A stretch of DNA of 9,968 nucleotides from an uncultured Chlorobiota bacterium (GTDB lineage: Bacteria > Bacteroidota > Bacteroidia > Bacteroidales > JAADGE01), in assembly GCA_947311125.1 (NCBI GenBank), contig CAMZKI010000227.1, positions 1 through 9,968 of the forward strand. The letters run 5' to 3'. Every line of letters starts with the position of its first letter. Positions within the stretch are counted from its first letter, which is position 1. A program made the position numbers and the translations under genes. Of this stretch, positions 1 through 7,525 are shown piece by piece. The notes beneath the pieces are model-generated. The model saw nothing but the letters and a program-made list of their open reading frames with translations, searched no databases and was not told the DNA's origin.

Positions 1-172
1 AGAAATTTTTTAAAGATTATAATCGCGATACGGATATTAAAATTTTTAAAAGTTTAGTAAAATTATATTATAGAAATGCGGGAAAAGATTTTCAGCCCGA
101 GATATTTAATTTTATAAAACCTTTAGAAAATTTAGATATCCGTATCGCGATTATAATCTTTAAAAAATTTCT
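1..172. repeat. Left-end fold-back inverted repeat (37-bp arms, 98-bp spacer)
   Basis: Bases 1-37 are the exact reverse complement of bases 136-172; identity stops abruptly at 37/136. The 98 bases between the arms (38-135) have no second copy in the window. Read on the plus strand, arm plus spacer continue the reading frame of the peptidase that lies on the minus strand to the right. The segment is thus the peptidase gene in opposite orientation, joined at about base 135. Perfect identity and placement inside a coding gene at the very edge of the window suggest a chimeric fold-back (amplification or assembly) rather than an old duplication. A real inversion or hairpin end cannot be excluded from sequence alone. 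Confidence 0.9.
3..134 (+). other. Misoriented fragment of the S46 peptidase gene
   Basis: Plus-strand codons from base 3 to 134 encode 44 residues without a stop. The first 12 (KFFKDYNRDTDI) are identical to residues 435-446 of the minus-strand peptidase. The next 32 begin KIFKSLVKLYYRN and end FIKPLENL. They are the natural continuation of the peptidase past its apparent stop, so the true protein can be rebuilt to about residue 478. There is no start codon or ribosome binding site, so this is not an independent gene. The frame then runs on across the junction into antisense codons, which are not native protein sequence. Confidence 0.8.
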
Positions 173-1472
173 TAGCATATTTTTTGATGCTTTCTATATC
201 TTTATCGGTAAATTTATCTCCTTTGCGAAGCAAACCTGCAAGTTTTGAGGTAAACTTAACACTTTCTATACGCCAGACAGCCTCGTAAAAATATTCTTCC
301 GCAAGTTTATACGGAGAATATTCCGAATAAATACGCTTATATTCAGGCAACAAATGTCCGTATTTTGCTTTCCTGTCTTTGCTTTGGTTAATCCATTCGG
401 TAAGCAGTTTTTCTGTTTCTTGTTTTTTTGCAACGGCATTGAGTCTTTTCAGTCCGTTATTTTCGCCTATCCATTTTTTCCAATAATTTGAAACGCGGGC
501 ATATTTTGAAGCATATTTAATTCTTACGCCGGGGTCTTTTTCCATATCTGCCGACATAATATCAATAATGTTTTGACGAATTTTTATGCGTTCCGGATTT
601 ATTTTATTCTGAATCATATCAACGGCATAAGAAGTAAGATATTCTTCCGTTCTGCCCGGATAGCCGAAAACAAGCGTAAAATCGCCTTTTTTTACACCTT
701 TCAGAGAAATCGGGAAATATTTAATCGGTTTATAAGGCACATTGTCTTCCGAATATTCGGCAGGTTGATTGTTTTTATCGGCATAAATGCGAAACAGCGA
801 GAAGTCTCCGGTATGTCGAGGCCACATCCAATTGTCGGTATCGCCGCCGAATTTGCCTATTGCCGAAGGCGGTGCACCTACCAGCCGAATGTCTTTAAAT
901 ACATTTTCGACAAACATAAAATATTGGTTCCCGTAAAAAAAAGGTTTAATTTTTATTTGATAATTATTATTCTTTCCTGCTTCTTCTTTTAATTTCTTAA
1001 TATGTTCTTCAATTAGTTCACTTCTTTCTTCTTCCGACATATTATCATTTACGTCTTTCAAAACCTGTTCTGTTACATCTTCCATTCTTACAAGAAAAGT
1101 TACCGTAAGCCCTTCGTTAGGTAATTCTTCTTTATCGCTCATAGCCCAAAATCCGTTTGTAAGATAATCGTGTTCCAACGAGCTGTGAGATTGAATACTG
1201 CCGTAACCGCAATGGTGGTTCGTAAGTATAAGTCCTCTGTCAGAGATGAGCTCTCCCGTGCATCCGCCGCCGAAAATCATAACGGCATCTTTCATACTCG
1301 CCTTGTTTATACTGTATATATCTTCTGCTGTCAGCTTAAAACCTTTTTGCTGCATATCCTCAATATTGTATTTTTTCAGCAGCATAGGTATCCACATACC
1401 TTCGTCTGCCTGCAAAACAGGAGTAAACAATAAAGATAAAACAGTAATCGATAAAAATGCTTTCTTTATCAT
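132..1472 (-). CDS. S46 family dipeptidyl-peptidase (DPP7/DPP11 type), secreted, C-terminus cut by the left-end fold-back
   Basis: Serine exopeptidase of family S46, which removes dipeptides from the N-termini of oligopeptides in the periplasm and is typical of peptide-fermenting Bacteroidota. A signal peptide occupies residues 1-22 (cleavage probably after VLQA, before DEGMW). The chymotrypsin-like motifs are clear: TNHHCGY with the expected catalytic His at residue 87, and PRHTGDF with the expected catalytic Asp at 223. Their 136-residue spacing matches my recollection of the Porphyromonas enzymes. Family members are about 700-720 residues; this frame gives only 446 and lacks the region with the catalytic Ser and the specificity-setting residue, so DPP7 and DPP11 cannot be told apart. 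The TAA at 132-134 arises at the fold-back junction and is not the native stop; native sequence ends at about base 136. The ATG at 1470-1472 is the natural start because the signal peptide follows directly. It is divergent from the adenylate kinase gene. Confidence 0.93.
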   Translation of the reverse strand: MIKKAFLSITVLSLLFTPVLQADEGMWIPMLLKKYNIEDMQQKGFKLTAEDIYSINKASMKDAVMIFGGGCTGELISDRGLILTNHHCGYGSIQSHSSLEHDYLTNGFWAMSDKEELPNEGLTVTFLVRMEDVTEQVLKDVNDNMSEEERSELIEEHIKKLKEEAGKNNNYQIKIKPFFYGNQYFMFVENVFKDIRLVGAPPSAIGKFGGDTDNWMWPRHTGDFSLFRIYADKNNQPAEYSEDNVPYKPIKYFPISLKGVKKGDFTLVFGYPGRTEEYLTSYAVDMIQNKINPERIKIRQNIIDIMSADMEKDPGVRIKYASKYARVSNYWKKWIGENNGLKRLNAVAKKQETEKLLTEWINQSKDRKAKYGHLLPEYKRIYSEYSPYKLAEEYFYEAVWRIESVKFTSKLAGLLRKGDKFTDKDIESIKKYAKKFFKDYNRDTDI

Positions 1473-1499
1473 AATGTCTGTTATTATTTATTAAAAATC

Positions 1500-1507
1500 C
1501 AAAGATA
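1500..1507 (-). promoter_or_regulatory. Possible Bacteroidota -7 box for the peptidase gene
   Basis: The minus strand reads TATCTTTG here, an exact match to the Bacteroidota -7 consensus TANNTTTG. It lies 27 bases upstream of the peptidase ATG, predicting a short leader of roughly 20 bases. About 19 bases further upstream the minus strand reads TTTCCG (1527-1532), only a partial match to the -33 TTTG box. In AT-rich DNA such a short motif is common by chance, so position is the main support. Confidence 0.35.
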
Positions 1508-1620
1508 TATTTTTTAGAACTATTTTCGGAAATAAAATCTTTTATATCGGTATTTTTATAAACACATTAATATTTTTTCTACTTTTACGTCAAACTGTTT
1601 ATCACAAATATATTAAAACT

Positions 1621-2790
1621 ATGCTTAACATTGCTTTATTCGGACCGCCCGGAGCGGGAAAAGGAACACAATCGGAATTTTTGATTAAAAAATACAATTT
1701 ATTTTACATATCAACGGGAGAACTTTTAAGAAAAGAGCTTGCCGCCGGTACAAAACTCGGTATGCAGGCAAAAAACATTATAGAACAAGGCGGCTTGGTT
1801 TCTGACGAAATAATTGTTCAAATTATTGAAAAAACCATAAAAACAAATTCCGATGCCAACGGATTTTTATTTGACGGCTTTCCGCGAACCTACATTCAAG
1901 CATATATACTTGAAGGACTGATGATTAAGTTGAATTCAAGTTTAGATGCTTTGATAAGCATAGAAGTTTCGGAAGAGGAAAGCGTAAAACGACTTTTGCA
2001 CCGTGCAAAAACTTCCGGCAGAAGCGATGATAACGAAAAAGTTATAAGAAACAGACTGAAAGAATACAGAGAAAAAACACTGCCCGTTTTAAATTTTTAT
2101 AAAGAAAAAGGAAATTACATTGCCGTAAACGGAATGCAACCGATACCGAAAGTAACAGAAGATATTGAACAAATAATTAATGATTTGTTAAGTAAGAAAC
2201 TTTTAAACATCGTAATGTTCGGACATCCCGGCAGCGGCAGAGGTTCACTGGGAAAAGCTTTAGCCGAAAAATACAAATTGGAATTTGTGGCAACAGGTAC
2301 TATGCTCGACGAAGAAATAAAAAAAGGCAGCAAAACGGGCAAAAAAATCCGAAAATTATACGAAAGCGGACAATTGGTTCCGGACGAAATAGTTATTCCT
2401 TTGATAGAAAGAAAGATAAAAAATTCAAAAAACGTAAGAGGGTTTATTTTTAAAGGTTTCCCGCGAACACTGGTGCAATCGTATATCCTTGACGGACTGC
2501 TGAAAAAATACGATTCGTATATAGCAAAAATTTTTGAAATAAAAGTTGATACCCTCGAACTTATTCGCCGGCTTGACAAACGAAGCAAAACCGATGCCGC
2601 AATGCCCTACGACAGCAGTACCGAAAAAATCGTAAAACGCTTACAGGAACACGAAGACAAAACCGTACCGGTAATTGAGAAATACAAAGAAACTCACGAT
2701 GTTACAGTAATTGACGGCACGCCGCCGTTTAATGAAGTTCTGGAAAATATATCAAAAGAAATAGAAGCAAGTTTTAAAAATTTGAAGTAA
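1621..2790 (+). CDS. adk: Adenylate kinase with a second, degenerate adenylate-kinase domain in tandem
   Basis: Adenylate kinase interconverts ATP + AMP and 2 ADP in the cytoplasm. At 389 residues this is about twice the usual 190-215. Domain 1 (about 1-190) is complete and of the short-lid type: P-loop GPPGAGKGT (residues 8-16, Lys14), AMP-site STGELLR (31-37), DGFPRT (85-90), and GRSDD (133-137) followed by Arg145. Domain 2 (about 194-389) aligns along its whole length but has lost key residues. Its P-loop is GHPGSGRGS (Arg207 for Lys), Asp230 replaces the AMP-site Arg, Lys278 replaces Asp in the GFPRT motif, and the GRxDD arginine is absent. I infer that domain 1 is catalytic and domain 2 is structural or regulatory. 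Another nucleotide kinase activity for domain 2 is possible but unlikely without the P-loop lysine. The ATG directly precedes the first beta strand. No clear Shine-Dalgarno is seen. The hydrolase gene follows after 25 bases, so they are probably cotranscribed. Confidence 0.93.
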   Translation: MLNIALFGPPGAGKGTQSEFLIKKYNLFYISTGELLRKELAAGTKLGMQAKNIIEQGGLVSDEIIVQIIEKTIKTNSDANGFLFDGFPRTYIQAYILEGLMIKLNSSLDALISIEVSEEESVKRLLHRAKTSGRSDDNEKVIRNRLKEYREKTLPVLNFYKEKGNYIAVNGMQPIPKVTEDIEQIINDLLSKKLLNIVMFGHPGSGRGSLGKALAEKYKLEFVATGTMLDEEIKKGSKTGKKIRKLYESGQLVPDEIVIPLIERKIKNSKNVRGFIFKGFPRTLVQSYILDGLLKKYDSYIAKIFEIKVDTLELIRRLDKRSKTDAAMPYDSSTEKIVKRLQEHEDKTVPVIEKYKETHDVTVIDGTPPFNEVLENISKEIEASFKNLK

Positions 2791-2815
2791 AAAATCAAGA
2801 ATTAGGTACTGAATA

Positions 2816-3607
2816 ATGAAATTATTTTACAGAGAATACGGCGAAGGCAAACCGATTATTATTGCTCACGGGTTATTCGGAATGTCGGATAATTGGATAC
2901 CGATTGCCAAAAAACTTGCCGAAAAATATAAAGTTTATGTACCGGATATGCGAAATCACGGCAATTCACCGCATTCCGACATTCATACATACCAAGCAAT
3001 GAGCAGGGATTTATTTGAGTTTATCGAAGATAAAAATATAGAAAAAGCAATATTTGCAGGGCATTCGATGGGCGGGAAAACGGTTTTACAATTTGCCGAA
3101 AATTTTCCGGAAAGGGTAAAAAAAATGATAATAACAGATATTTCTCCGGCAAAATATATTCCTGACAAAGAGTTTTTTAAACGTGCATTAAACCACAAAT
3201 TACTTTTAGAAAATTTACAAAAATTAAATTTAAAAAACTTCACTAACAGAAAAAATTTAACATTTTTTTTGGAAAGCGAAATAAAAAATTCTTTTCTTAT
3301 TCAACTGATATTGAAGAATATAAAAACTGAAAACGGAAAATTTCATTGGAAAATAAACATAAATGCCTTTTACGAAAACTTATCGGAAATGCGGAGAGAA
3401 ATAAAACTGTCGGAAAAGGTAAAAAACATTGAAACACTTTTTATTTTCGGCGGTAACTCGCCGTATTTCAGAAAAGAAGATGAGAAATATATAAAAACAC
3501 ATTTGCCGAAATCGGAAATCAGAATTATTCCCGGAGCGAGGCATCTTATTCATATCGAAAAAGAAAACGAGTTTATATCAGAAATAAAAGCTTTTATAAA
3601 AATGTAA
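2816..3607 (+). CDS. Alpha/beta-fold hydrolase (YbfF/ABHD11-like esterase)
   Basis: Cytoplasmic alpha/beta hydrolase of 263 residues, the usual length for this group, with no signal peptide. The N-terminal part shows the oxyanion-hole motif HGLFG (residues 18-22) and the PDMRNHGNSP loop (43-52). The nucleophile elbow GHSMGG (82-87) gives Ser84, and the C-terminal GARHLIH motif (240-246) gives His243 as catalytic base. The acid residue is uncertain; Asp108 in TDISP is one candidate. The HGLFG, DMRNHG and GHSMGG combination resembles YbfF and ABHD11 esterases, which act on short acyl esters or thioesters; the substrate here is unknown. A helical, lysine- and asparagine-rich lid runs from about 120 to 190. 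A weak AGG lies about 9 bases before the ATG. The gene lies 25 bases after adk and 43 before the phosphatase, so it is probably in the middle of an operon. Another hydrolase function, such as dienelactone hydrolase-like, cannot be excluded. Confidence 0.85.
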   Translation: MKLFYREYGEGKPIIIAHGLFGMSDNWIPIAKKLAEKYKVYVPDMRNHGNSPHSDIHTYQAMSRDLFEFIEDKNIEKAIFAGHSMGGKTVLQFAENFPERVKKMIITDISPAKYIPDKEFFKRALNHKLLLENLQKLNLKNFTNRKNLTFFLESEIKNSFLIQLILKNIKTENGKFHWKININAFYENLSEMRREIKLSEKVKNIETLFIFGGNSPYFRKEDEKYIKTHLPKSEIRIIPGARHLIHIEKENEFISEIKAFIKM

Positions 3608-3650
3608 ATTATTTCCGTATTTTTTTTAATTTAGAGGTTGCAAAAAAGTT

Positions 3651-5741
3651 ATGCTCAAAAAAACTGCAATATTATTCCTCTTTATTTTTCTTTGTTTTTC
3701 TTTATTTTCAAGAAAAAGCAATATTGATTCATTAATAAACATTCTTAACACAAGCGATAAATACGAGCAAAAAGCTGATTTAATTTACCGAATATCCGAT
3801 TATTATTATAAAAAAAACGAATTTCAAAAAGCACTTGAATATTTGCAAAAAGGCATCATACTTTCAAAAAAAAATAAAGATACGGAAAACGAACTTCGAT
3901 TTTCGGATTTAAATGCAAGAAGTTATTTATATCTGTCGGAATACGATAAAAGTTTGAAAGGATTTAAAAAAATGCTGGAAATTGCCGAAAATACCGATAA
4001 CGAAAAATACATCGGTTTGGCATATACCGGATATTTAAAAAACTATTGGAGACTCGGGAATTATGAAAAAGCAATTTTTTATGCCGATAAAGCGGTTAAA
4101 ATATTTGAAAAAATAAATGACGAATTTAACAAAAATACAGTTTTGTTAAATTTTGCAAACATATACATTGACATAAAAGACTACAAATCAGCAGAAAAAA
4201 CGTTTGACTTAATATTAAACGACAGTAAAAATTTTAATGACACCTTGTTAATTGCAAGCATTTATGAAAAAAAGGGTGTAATAAACTTTTTCAAATCAAT
4301 GTATCCGCTTGCCCGAAAATATTATTCAGAAGCCCACAGACTGTACATTTTAAAAGGCGATTCCTTATCTGCCGCCATTCAAACCGGAAATATAGGAGAA
4401 ACCTATGAAGAAGAAAAAAAATATTCAAAAGCCCTTAAACTTTACAAATATGCCGCCGAAACGGAAAAAAAATACAATTATAATTCGGGTTTAATATTTT
4501 TGTATGAAGCACTCGGAAGAACATACAGTAAAATCGGAAAATACAACAAAACTGTTTTTTACTACAAAAAAGCATTATCTATAATTAAAAAAACCGGAGA
4601 AAAAAGAGAACTTCCGAATATTTACGAAATGTTACACACTTTATACGCAAAAACCGGAAACTATAAAAAAGCTTATGAATTTTCGCTGAAATTAAATGCA
4701 GCAAAAGATTCTGTATCCGGAGAAAATGTTCAAAATCAAATAAACAGAATTAAAATAAAATATGAAACCGAAAAAACCGAAAAAGAAAACGAAATATTAA
4801 GAATAAAAGAAGCAACTCAAAAAAAACAAAACAGAAAACAATTTTTTATAATAATTATTATTTCCGGTTTTCTTATTGCCGTAATTATTTTTTCTGTTTT
4901 ATTATTTCGTCTTTACCGAAAAAATAAAAAAATAAGACAAGCTCTTTCCGATAAAAACAAAAAACTTTCCGAAGCATATTTCGAAATAAGACACAGTATT
5001 GATTATGCCGGAAAAATACAATTAACCATGCTTTCTTCCTATTCCGAAAATCTGAAAATATTTCCGGAATTTATAATTATTTTTAAACCGGCACAAACAT
5101 TAAGCGGCGATTTTTATTGGACAAAAAAAATTAAGGACACACTTTTCGTTGCTGCGGGAGACAGCACCGGACACGGCATACAAAGTGCTTTGTTAAGCAT
5201 TACGGGAATGTCGTTTTTAAACGAAATTGTTACGGAAGATTTAATACAAACCGATATTATCTTAAATAAATTGCGAGATAAAATAAAAGTTCTGTTAAAT
5301 CAAACCGGGAATATAACCGAACACAAAGACGGTTGGGATATGTCAATTTTTTCAATAAATTTAACAACAAAACAACTTCAATTTTCAGGTGCGTACAACT
5401 CTTTGTACGTAATTAAAAATCGAAAAGGAATAAAAACAATTGAAAAATATAAAGCAGACAGACAACCGGTAGCCGTTCATATAAAAGAAACCCCGTTTAC
5501 CCGAAAAAACCTGATACTTAAAGAAGGCGATATAATTTGGATGTTTACCGACGGTTTTCCCGACCAATACAATGAATTAAACGGAAAAAAATATTCGACA
5601 GCAAGATTAAAAAAATTATTACTTTCAATTTCATCCGAACCTTTAAAAGAACAAAAAAAGATATTGAACAACGAATTTCAAAAATGGAAAGCCGACTGTG
5701 AACAAACAGACGATATTCTTATTACAGGAATAAAAATATAA
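3651..5741 (+). CDS. TPR sensor with membrane anchor and C-terminal SpoIIE/PP2C-type serine phosphatase
   Basis: Predicted membrane-bound Ser/Thr phosphatase of 696 residues. Order: a hydrophobic signal segment (1-20); TPR-type helical repeats (about 40-350, for example around EFQKALEYLQKGI and GNYEKAIFYADKAV); a charged coiled coil (360-395); one transmembrane helix (about 398-420); a linker with the EIRHSIDYAGKIQ motif (446-456) that often precedes these phosphatases; and a SpoIIE/PPM domain (about 475-696). Metal-binding aspartates are in place: SGDFYW (Asp487), GDSTGHG (Asp504), DGWD (Asp563), FTDG (Asp634) and TDDIL (Asp688), so the enzyme looks active. The likely topology is TPRs outside the inner membrane and phosphatase inside. 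Family members usually dephosphorylate anti-sigma-factor antagonists, but no such partner lies in this window. An AGAGG (3633-3637) sits 13 bases before the ATG. It is probably the last gene of the adk operon. Confidence 0.9.
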   Translation: MLKKTAILFLFIFLCFSLFSRKSNIDSLINILNTSDKYEQKADLIYRISDYYYKKNEFQKALEYLQKGIILSKKNKDTENELRFSDLNARSYLYLSEYDKSLKGFKKMLEIAENTDNEKYIGLAYTGYLKNYWRLGNYEKAIFYADKAVKIFEKINDEFNKNTVLLNFANIYIDIKDYKSAEKTFDLILNDSKNFNDTLLIASIYEKKGVINFFKSMYPLARKYYSEAHRLYILKGDSLSAAIQTGNIGETYEEEKKYSKALKLYKYAAETEKKYNYNSGLIFLYEALGRTYSKIGKYNKTVFYYKKALSIIKKTGEKRELPNIYEMLHTLYAKTGNYKKAYEFSLKLNAAKDSVSGENVQNQINRIKIKYETEKTEKENEILRIKEATQKKQNRKQFFIIIIISGFLIAVIIFSVLLFRLYRKNKKIRQALSDKNKKLSEAYFEIRHSIDYAGKIQLTMLSSYSENLKIFPEFIIIFKPAQTLSGDFYWTKKIKDTLFVAAGDSTGHGIQSALLSITGMSFLNEIVTEDLIQTDIILNKLRDKIKVLLNQTGNITEHKDGWDMSIFSINLTTKQLQFSGAYNSLYVIKNRKGIKTIEKYKADRQPVAVHIKETPFTRKNLILKEGDIIWMFTDGFPDQYNELNGKKYSTARLKKLLLSISSEPLKEQKKILNNEFQKWKADCEQTDDILITGIKI

Positions 5742-5744
5742 AAA

Positions 5745-5769
5745 AACTGCTCCGGTTAAAAGAGCAGTT
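5745..5769. terminator. Hairpin after the phosphatase gene; U-tract only on the minus strand
   Basis: AACTGCTC (5745-5752) and GAGCAGTT (5762-5769) form a perfect 8-bp stem with a 9-base loop, starting 4 bases after the phosphatase stop. In plus-strand RNA the stem is followed by CAAAAAAGUUUU, a poor U-tract. In minus-strand RNA it runs directly into at least six U residues, the textbook intrinsic terminator form. It may still end the adk-phosphatase transcript, perhaps with the weak A/T hairpin 5770-5792 (CAAAAA with TTTTTG). It could also stop antisense transcripts entering from the right. Confidence 0.5.
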
Positions 5770-5795
5770 CAAAAAAGTTTTCCTTGTTTTTGATT

Positions 5796-5803
5796 TAGGT
5801 TTG
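5796..5803 (+). promoter_or_regulatory. Possible -7 box (TAGGTTTG) in the gap before radC
   Basis: TAGGTTTG is an exact TANNTTTG match, but no TTTG is found at the -33 distance. It would give radC a leader of about 140 bases. The rest of the 206-base gap (5742-5947) is A/T-rich with no convincing ORF, tRNA or riboswitch-like structure. The support is motif and position only. Confidence 0.2.
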
Positions 5804-5947
5804 TGTAGTTTTAAAGTTTAGATTAGTTGTTTGTTTATGTTGTTTGATATATAGATGAAACAAAAAACAATATTCCATAAATAATTTAACAAAACATTTT
5901 TCAAAAACCATAATACACTAATTTTAAGACAACTGACAAGAAAAAAA

Positions 5948-6652
5948 TTGAACAATAAAAATAAAAATACCGGAAAAAGCATAAAAAATTGGGCGGCAGA
6001 CGACCGACCTCGCGAAAAATTACTGACAAAAGGCATCGAAAGTTTGTCGAATGCCGAACTGACGGCAATTTTAATCGGCTCCGGAAATCGCAACGAATCT
6101 GCCGTAGGACTGATGAAACGCATTTTGGCAGACAATAAAAACAACCTCAACGAACTTGCAAAACTAAGCATAAACGATTTGCAAAAATACAAAGGCATAG
6201 GCGAAGCCAAAGCAATTTCGATTGTTGCCGCATTAGAACTCGGAAAAAGAAGAAATATTTCGGAAATTACGGAACGCAAACAAATAAAAAGCAGCAAAGA
6301 CATATTTAAAATTTTCGGACAAAAACTCGGCGATTTGCCTTATGAAGAATTTTGGCTTTTAATGCTTAACAGAGCCAATAAAATTATTGAAATGAAACGA
6401 ATAAGCAGCGGCGGTGTTTCCGGAACCGTTACCGACATAAAAATTATCTTAAAAACAGCCCTCGAAAAAACGGCATCCGGAATTATTGTTTGCCATAATC
6501 ACCCTTCCGGAAACGTAAAACCGAGCAATGCCGATATTAATCTGACAAAAAAATTAAAATCGGCTTGCGAATTTCTTGACATCTCATTTCTCGACCACCT
6601 GATTGTTTCCTATAAAAAATATTATAGTTTTGCAGATGAAGAAATTATCTGA
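5948..6652 (+). CDS. radC: RadC family JAMM/MPN+ domain protein (UPF0758)
   Basis: RadC-family protein of 234 residues, a normal length. The N-terminal part carries the family signature NWAADDRPREKLL (residues 14-26) and a helix-hairpin-helix-like segment LQKYKGIGEAKA (78-89). The C-terminal JAMM domain holds the zinc ligands CHNHPSG (His183, His185) and SNAD (Ser193, Asp196), with the acidic partner probably Glu133 or Glu134. The family's role is unsettled: the early link to DNA repair was not upheld in E. coli, and some members work with mobile elements or competence. Start choice: no in-frame ATG lies before the conserved NWAADDRPRE block and the next ATG is residue 57, so TTG at 5948-5950 is the best start. 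A purine-rich stretch precedes it. The stop is 5 bases from the next gene's ATG, implying cotranscription. Confidence 0.93.
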   Translation: MNNKNKNTGKSIKNWAADDRPREKLLTKGIESLSNAELTAILIGSGNRNESAVGLMKRILADNKNNLNELAKLSINDLQKYKGIGEAKAISIVAALELGKRRNISEITERKQIKSSKDIFKIFGQKLGDLPYEEFWLLMLNRANKIIEMKRISSGGVSGTVTDIKIILKTALEKTASGIIVCHNHPSGNVKPSNADINLTKKLKSACEFLDISFLDHLIVSYKKYYSFADEEII

Positions 6653-6657
6653 TTAAA

Positions 6658-7521
6658 ATGTCGGAAATAAAAATAAAAGAGAATAAAGATATCGATACCG
6701 TTTTATGGGACAGGTGTGTTTCGCGTTCTCAGAACGGCGATGTTTTCGGCTATTCTTGGTTTCTGGATTCCGTTTATGAAAAATGGCAGGGAATAATAGA
6801 AGGCAACTATCAGGCAGTTATGCCTTTGCCGGTTAATACTTTTTTAGGTTTAAAATTTGTAAAAAATTATAAATTTTTAAATAAAATTGATATTTATTCG
6901 CATAAAGAAATTTCGGAAAATGATAAACGTATTTTTTTAGAAACCGCTAAATCTTTTTCTAAATTTATAACAATCAACAGCGAAAATATAACTTTAGCAA
7001 ACCTGTCAGAAAAGGTAAAGACTTTTTATTCTTTCAAGTTGGATTTAATACGCCCGTATAAAGACATCAGGCACGCTGAGAAAGACTTCATCATAAAACA
7101 AATTAACAGTTCCGAATCGAATAAGATATTTTACAATACAGGAATTTTACCGAACGGCATAACACTTCTTTCTACTCTTACAAAATCTCTGAGCCGAAAA
7201 AATATTGATATTTTAAGACGTCTTTCTGCAGTTTCAATGCGAAGAAATCTCGGGCAAATTTACGGTGCCTTTAACGACCGCAACCGGCTTATTGCCGCAG
7301 TCTTATTTATCAGTTCACACTACAAGGTAAACATAGTCCACACTGTGCAAACGAGAGAAGCCGTAAACAAAAAGGCTCTTTACGGTTTAATTGATTATTA
7401 TATAAAAAAGCACTCCGAAAAAGCCCTTACTCTTGATTTTTTCGGACTTAACGATTTCTACGAAGAATTTTTTGAAGAAATAGGAGCAGTAAAATACCCT
7501 TGGTATAAAATAAAATTTTGA
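6658..7521 (+). CDS. FemAB/GNAT-like acyltransferase-family protein, function unknown
   Basis: A 287-residue protein without signal peptide or membrane helix. It resembles a group of uncharacterised Bacteroidota proteins with a FemAB-like double GNAT fold. The N-terminal half has a WDRC...GYSWFLD block (17-37) and then AVMPLP (53-58). The C-terminal half ends in DFFGLNDFYEEFFEEIGA and YPWYKIKF (about 260-287), where relatives, as I recall them, have DFEGS...FGA...YPYYKI. FemAB enzymes transfer amino acids from aminoacyl-tRNA to peptidoglycan and relatives acylate other amines, but nothing here fixes the substrate, and the altered DFEGS motif makes activity uncertain. It starts 5 bases after the radC stop, so translation is probably coupled. 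It converges on the aspartase gene with 4 bases between the stops. The family assignment is from memory of motif patterns. Confidence 0.65.
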   Translation: MSEIKIKENKDIDTVLWDRCVSRSQNGDVFGYSWFLDSVYEKWQGIIEGNYQAVMPLPVNTFLGLKFVKNYKFLNKIDIYSHKEISENDKRIFLETAKSFSKFITINSENITLANLSEKVKTFYSFKLDLIRPYKDIRHAEKDFIIKQINSSESNKIFYNTGILPNGITLLSTLTKSLSRKNIDILRRLSAVSMRRNLGQIYGAFNDRNRLIAAVLFISSHYKVNIVHTVQTREAVNKKALYGLIDYYIKKHSEKALTLDFFGLNDFYEEFFEEIGAVKYPWYKIKF

Positions 7522-7525
7522 AAAA

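Noticed and set aside
573..992. Plus-strand open frame of 139 codons inside the peptidase gene
   Set aside because: The minus-strand frame carries the S46 catalytic motifs across the same bases; this frame has no recognisable motif.
2115..2588. Minus-strand open frame of 157 codons inside the adenylate kinase gene
   Set aside because: It is antisense to well-conserved kinase motifs and its serine-rich composition is typical of a shadow frame.
1621..2790. Adenylate kinase gene as two separate genes merged by a sequencing error
   Set aside because: The frame is continuous through the linker (about residues 188-195) with no stop, start signal or frameshift between the domains.
5855..5884. Nine-codon ATG...TAA frame (MKQKTIFHK) in the gap before radC
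   Set aside because: It is too short, has no ribosome binding site and is not distinguishable from chance in A/T-rich DNA.
5818..6303. Minus-strand open frame of 161 codons overlapping radC
   Set aside because: It lies mostly antisense to the conserved RadC coding sequence, has low-complexity hydrophobic composition and shows no family motif.
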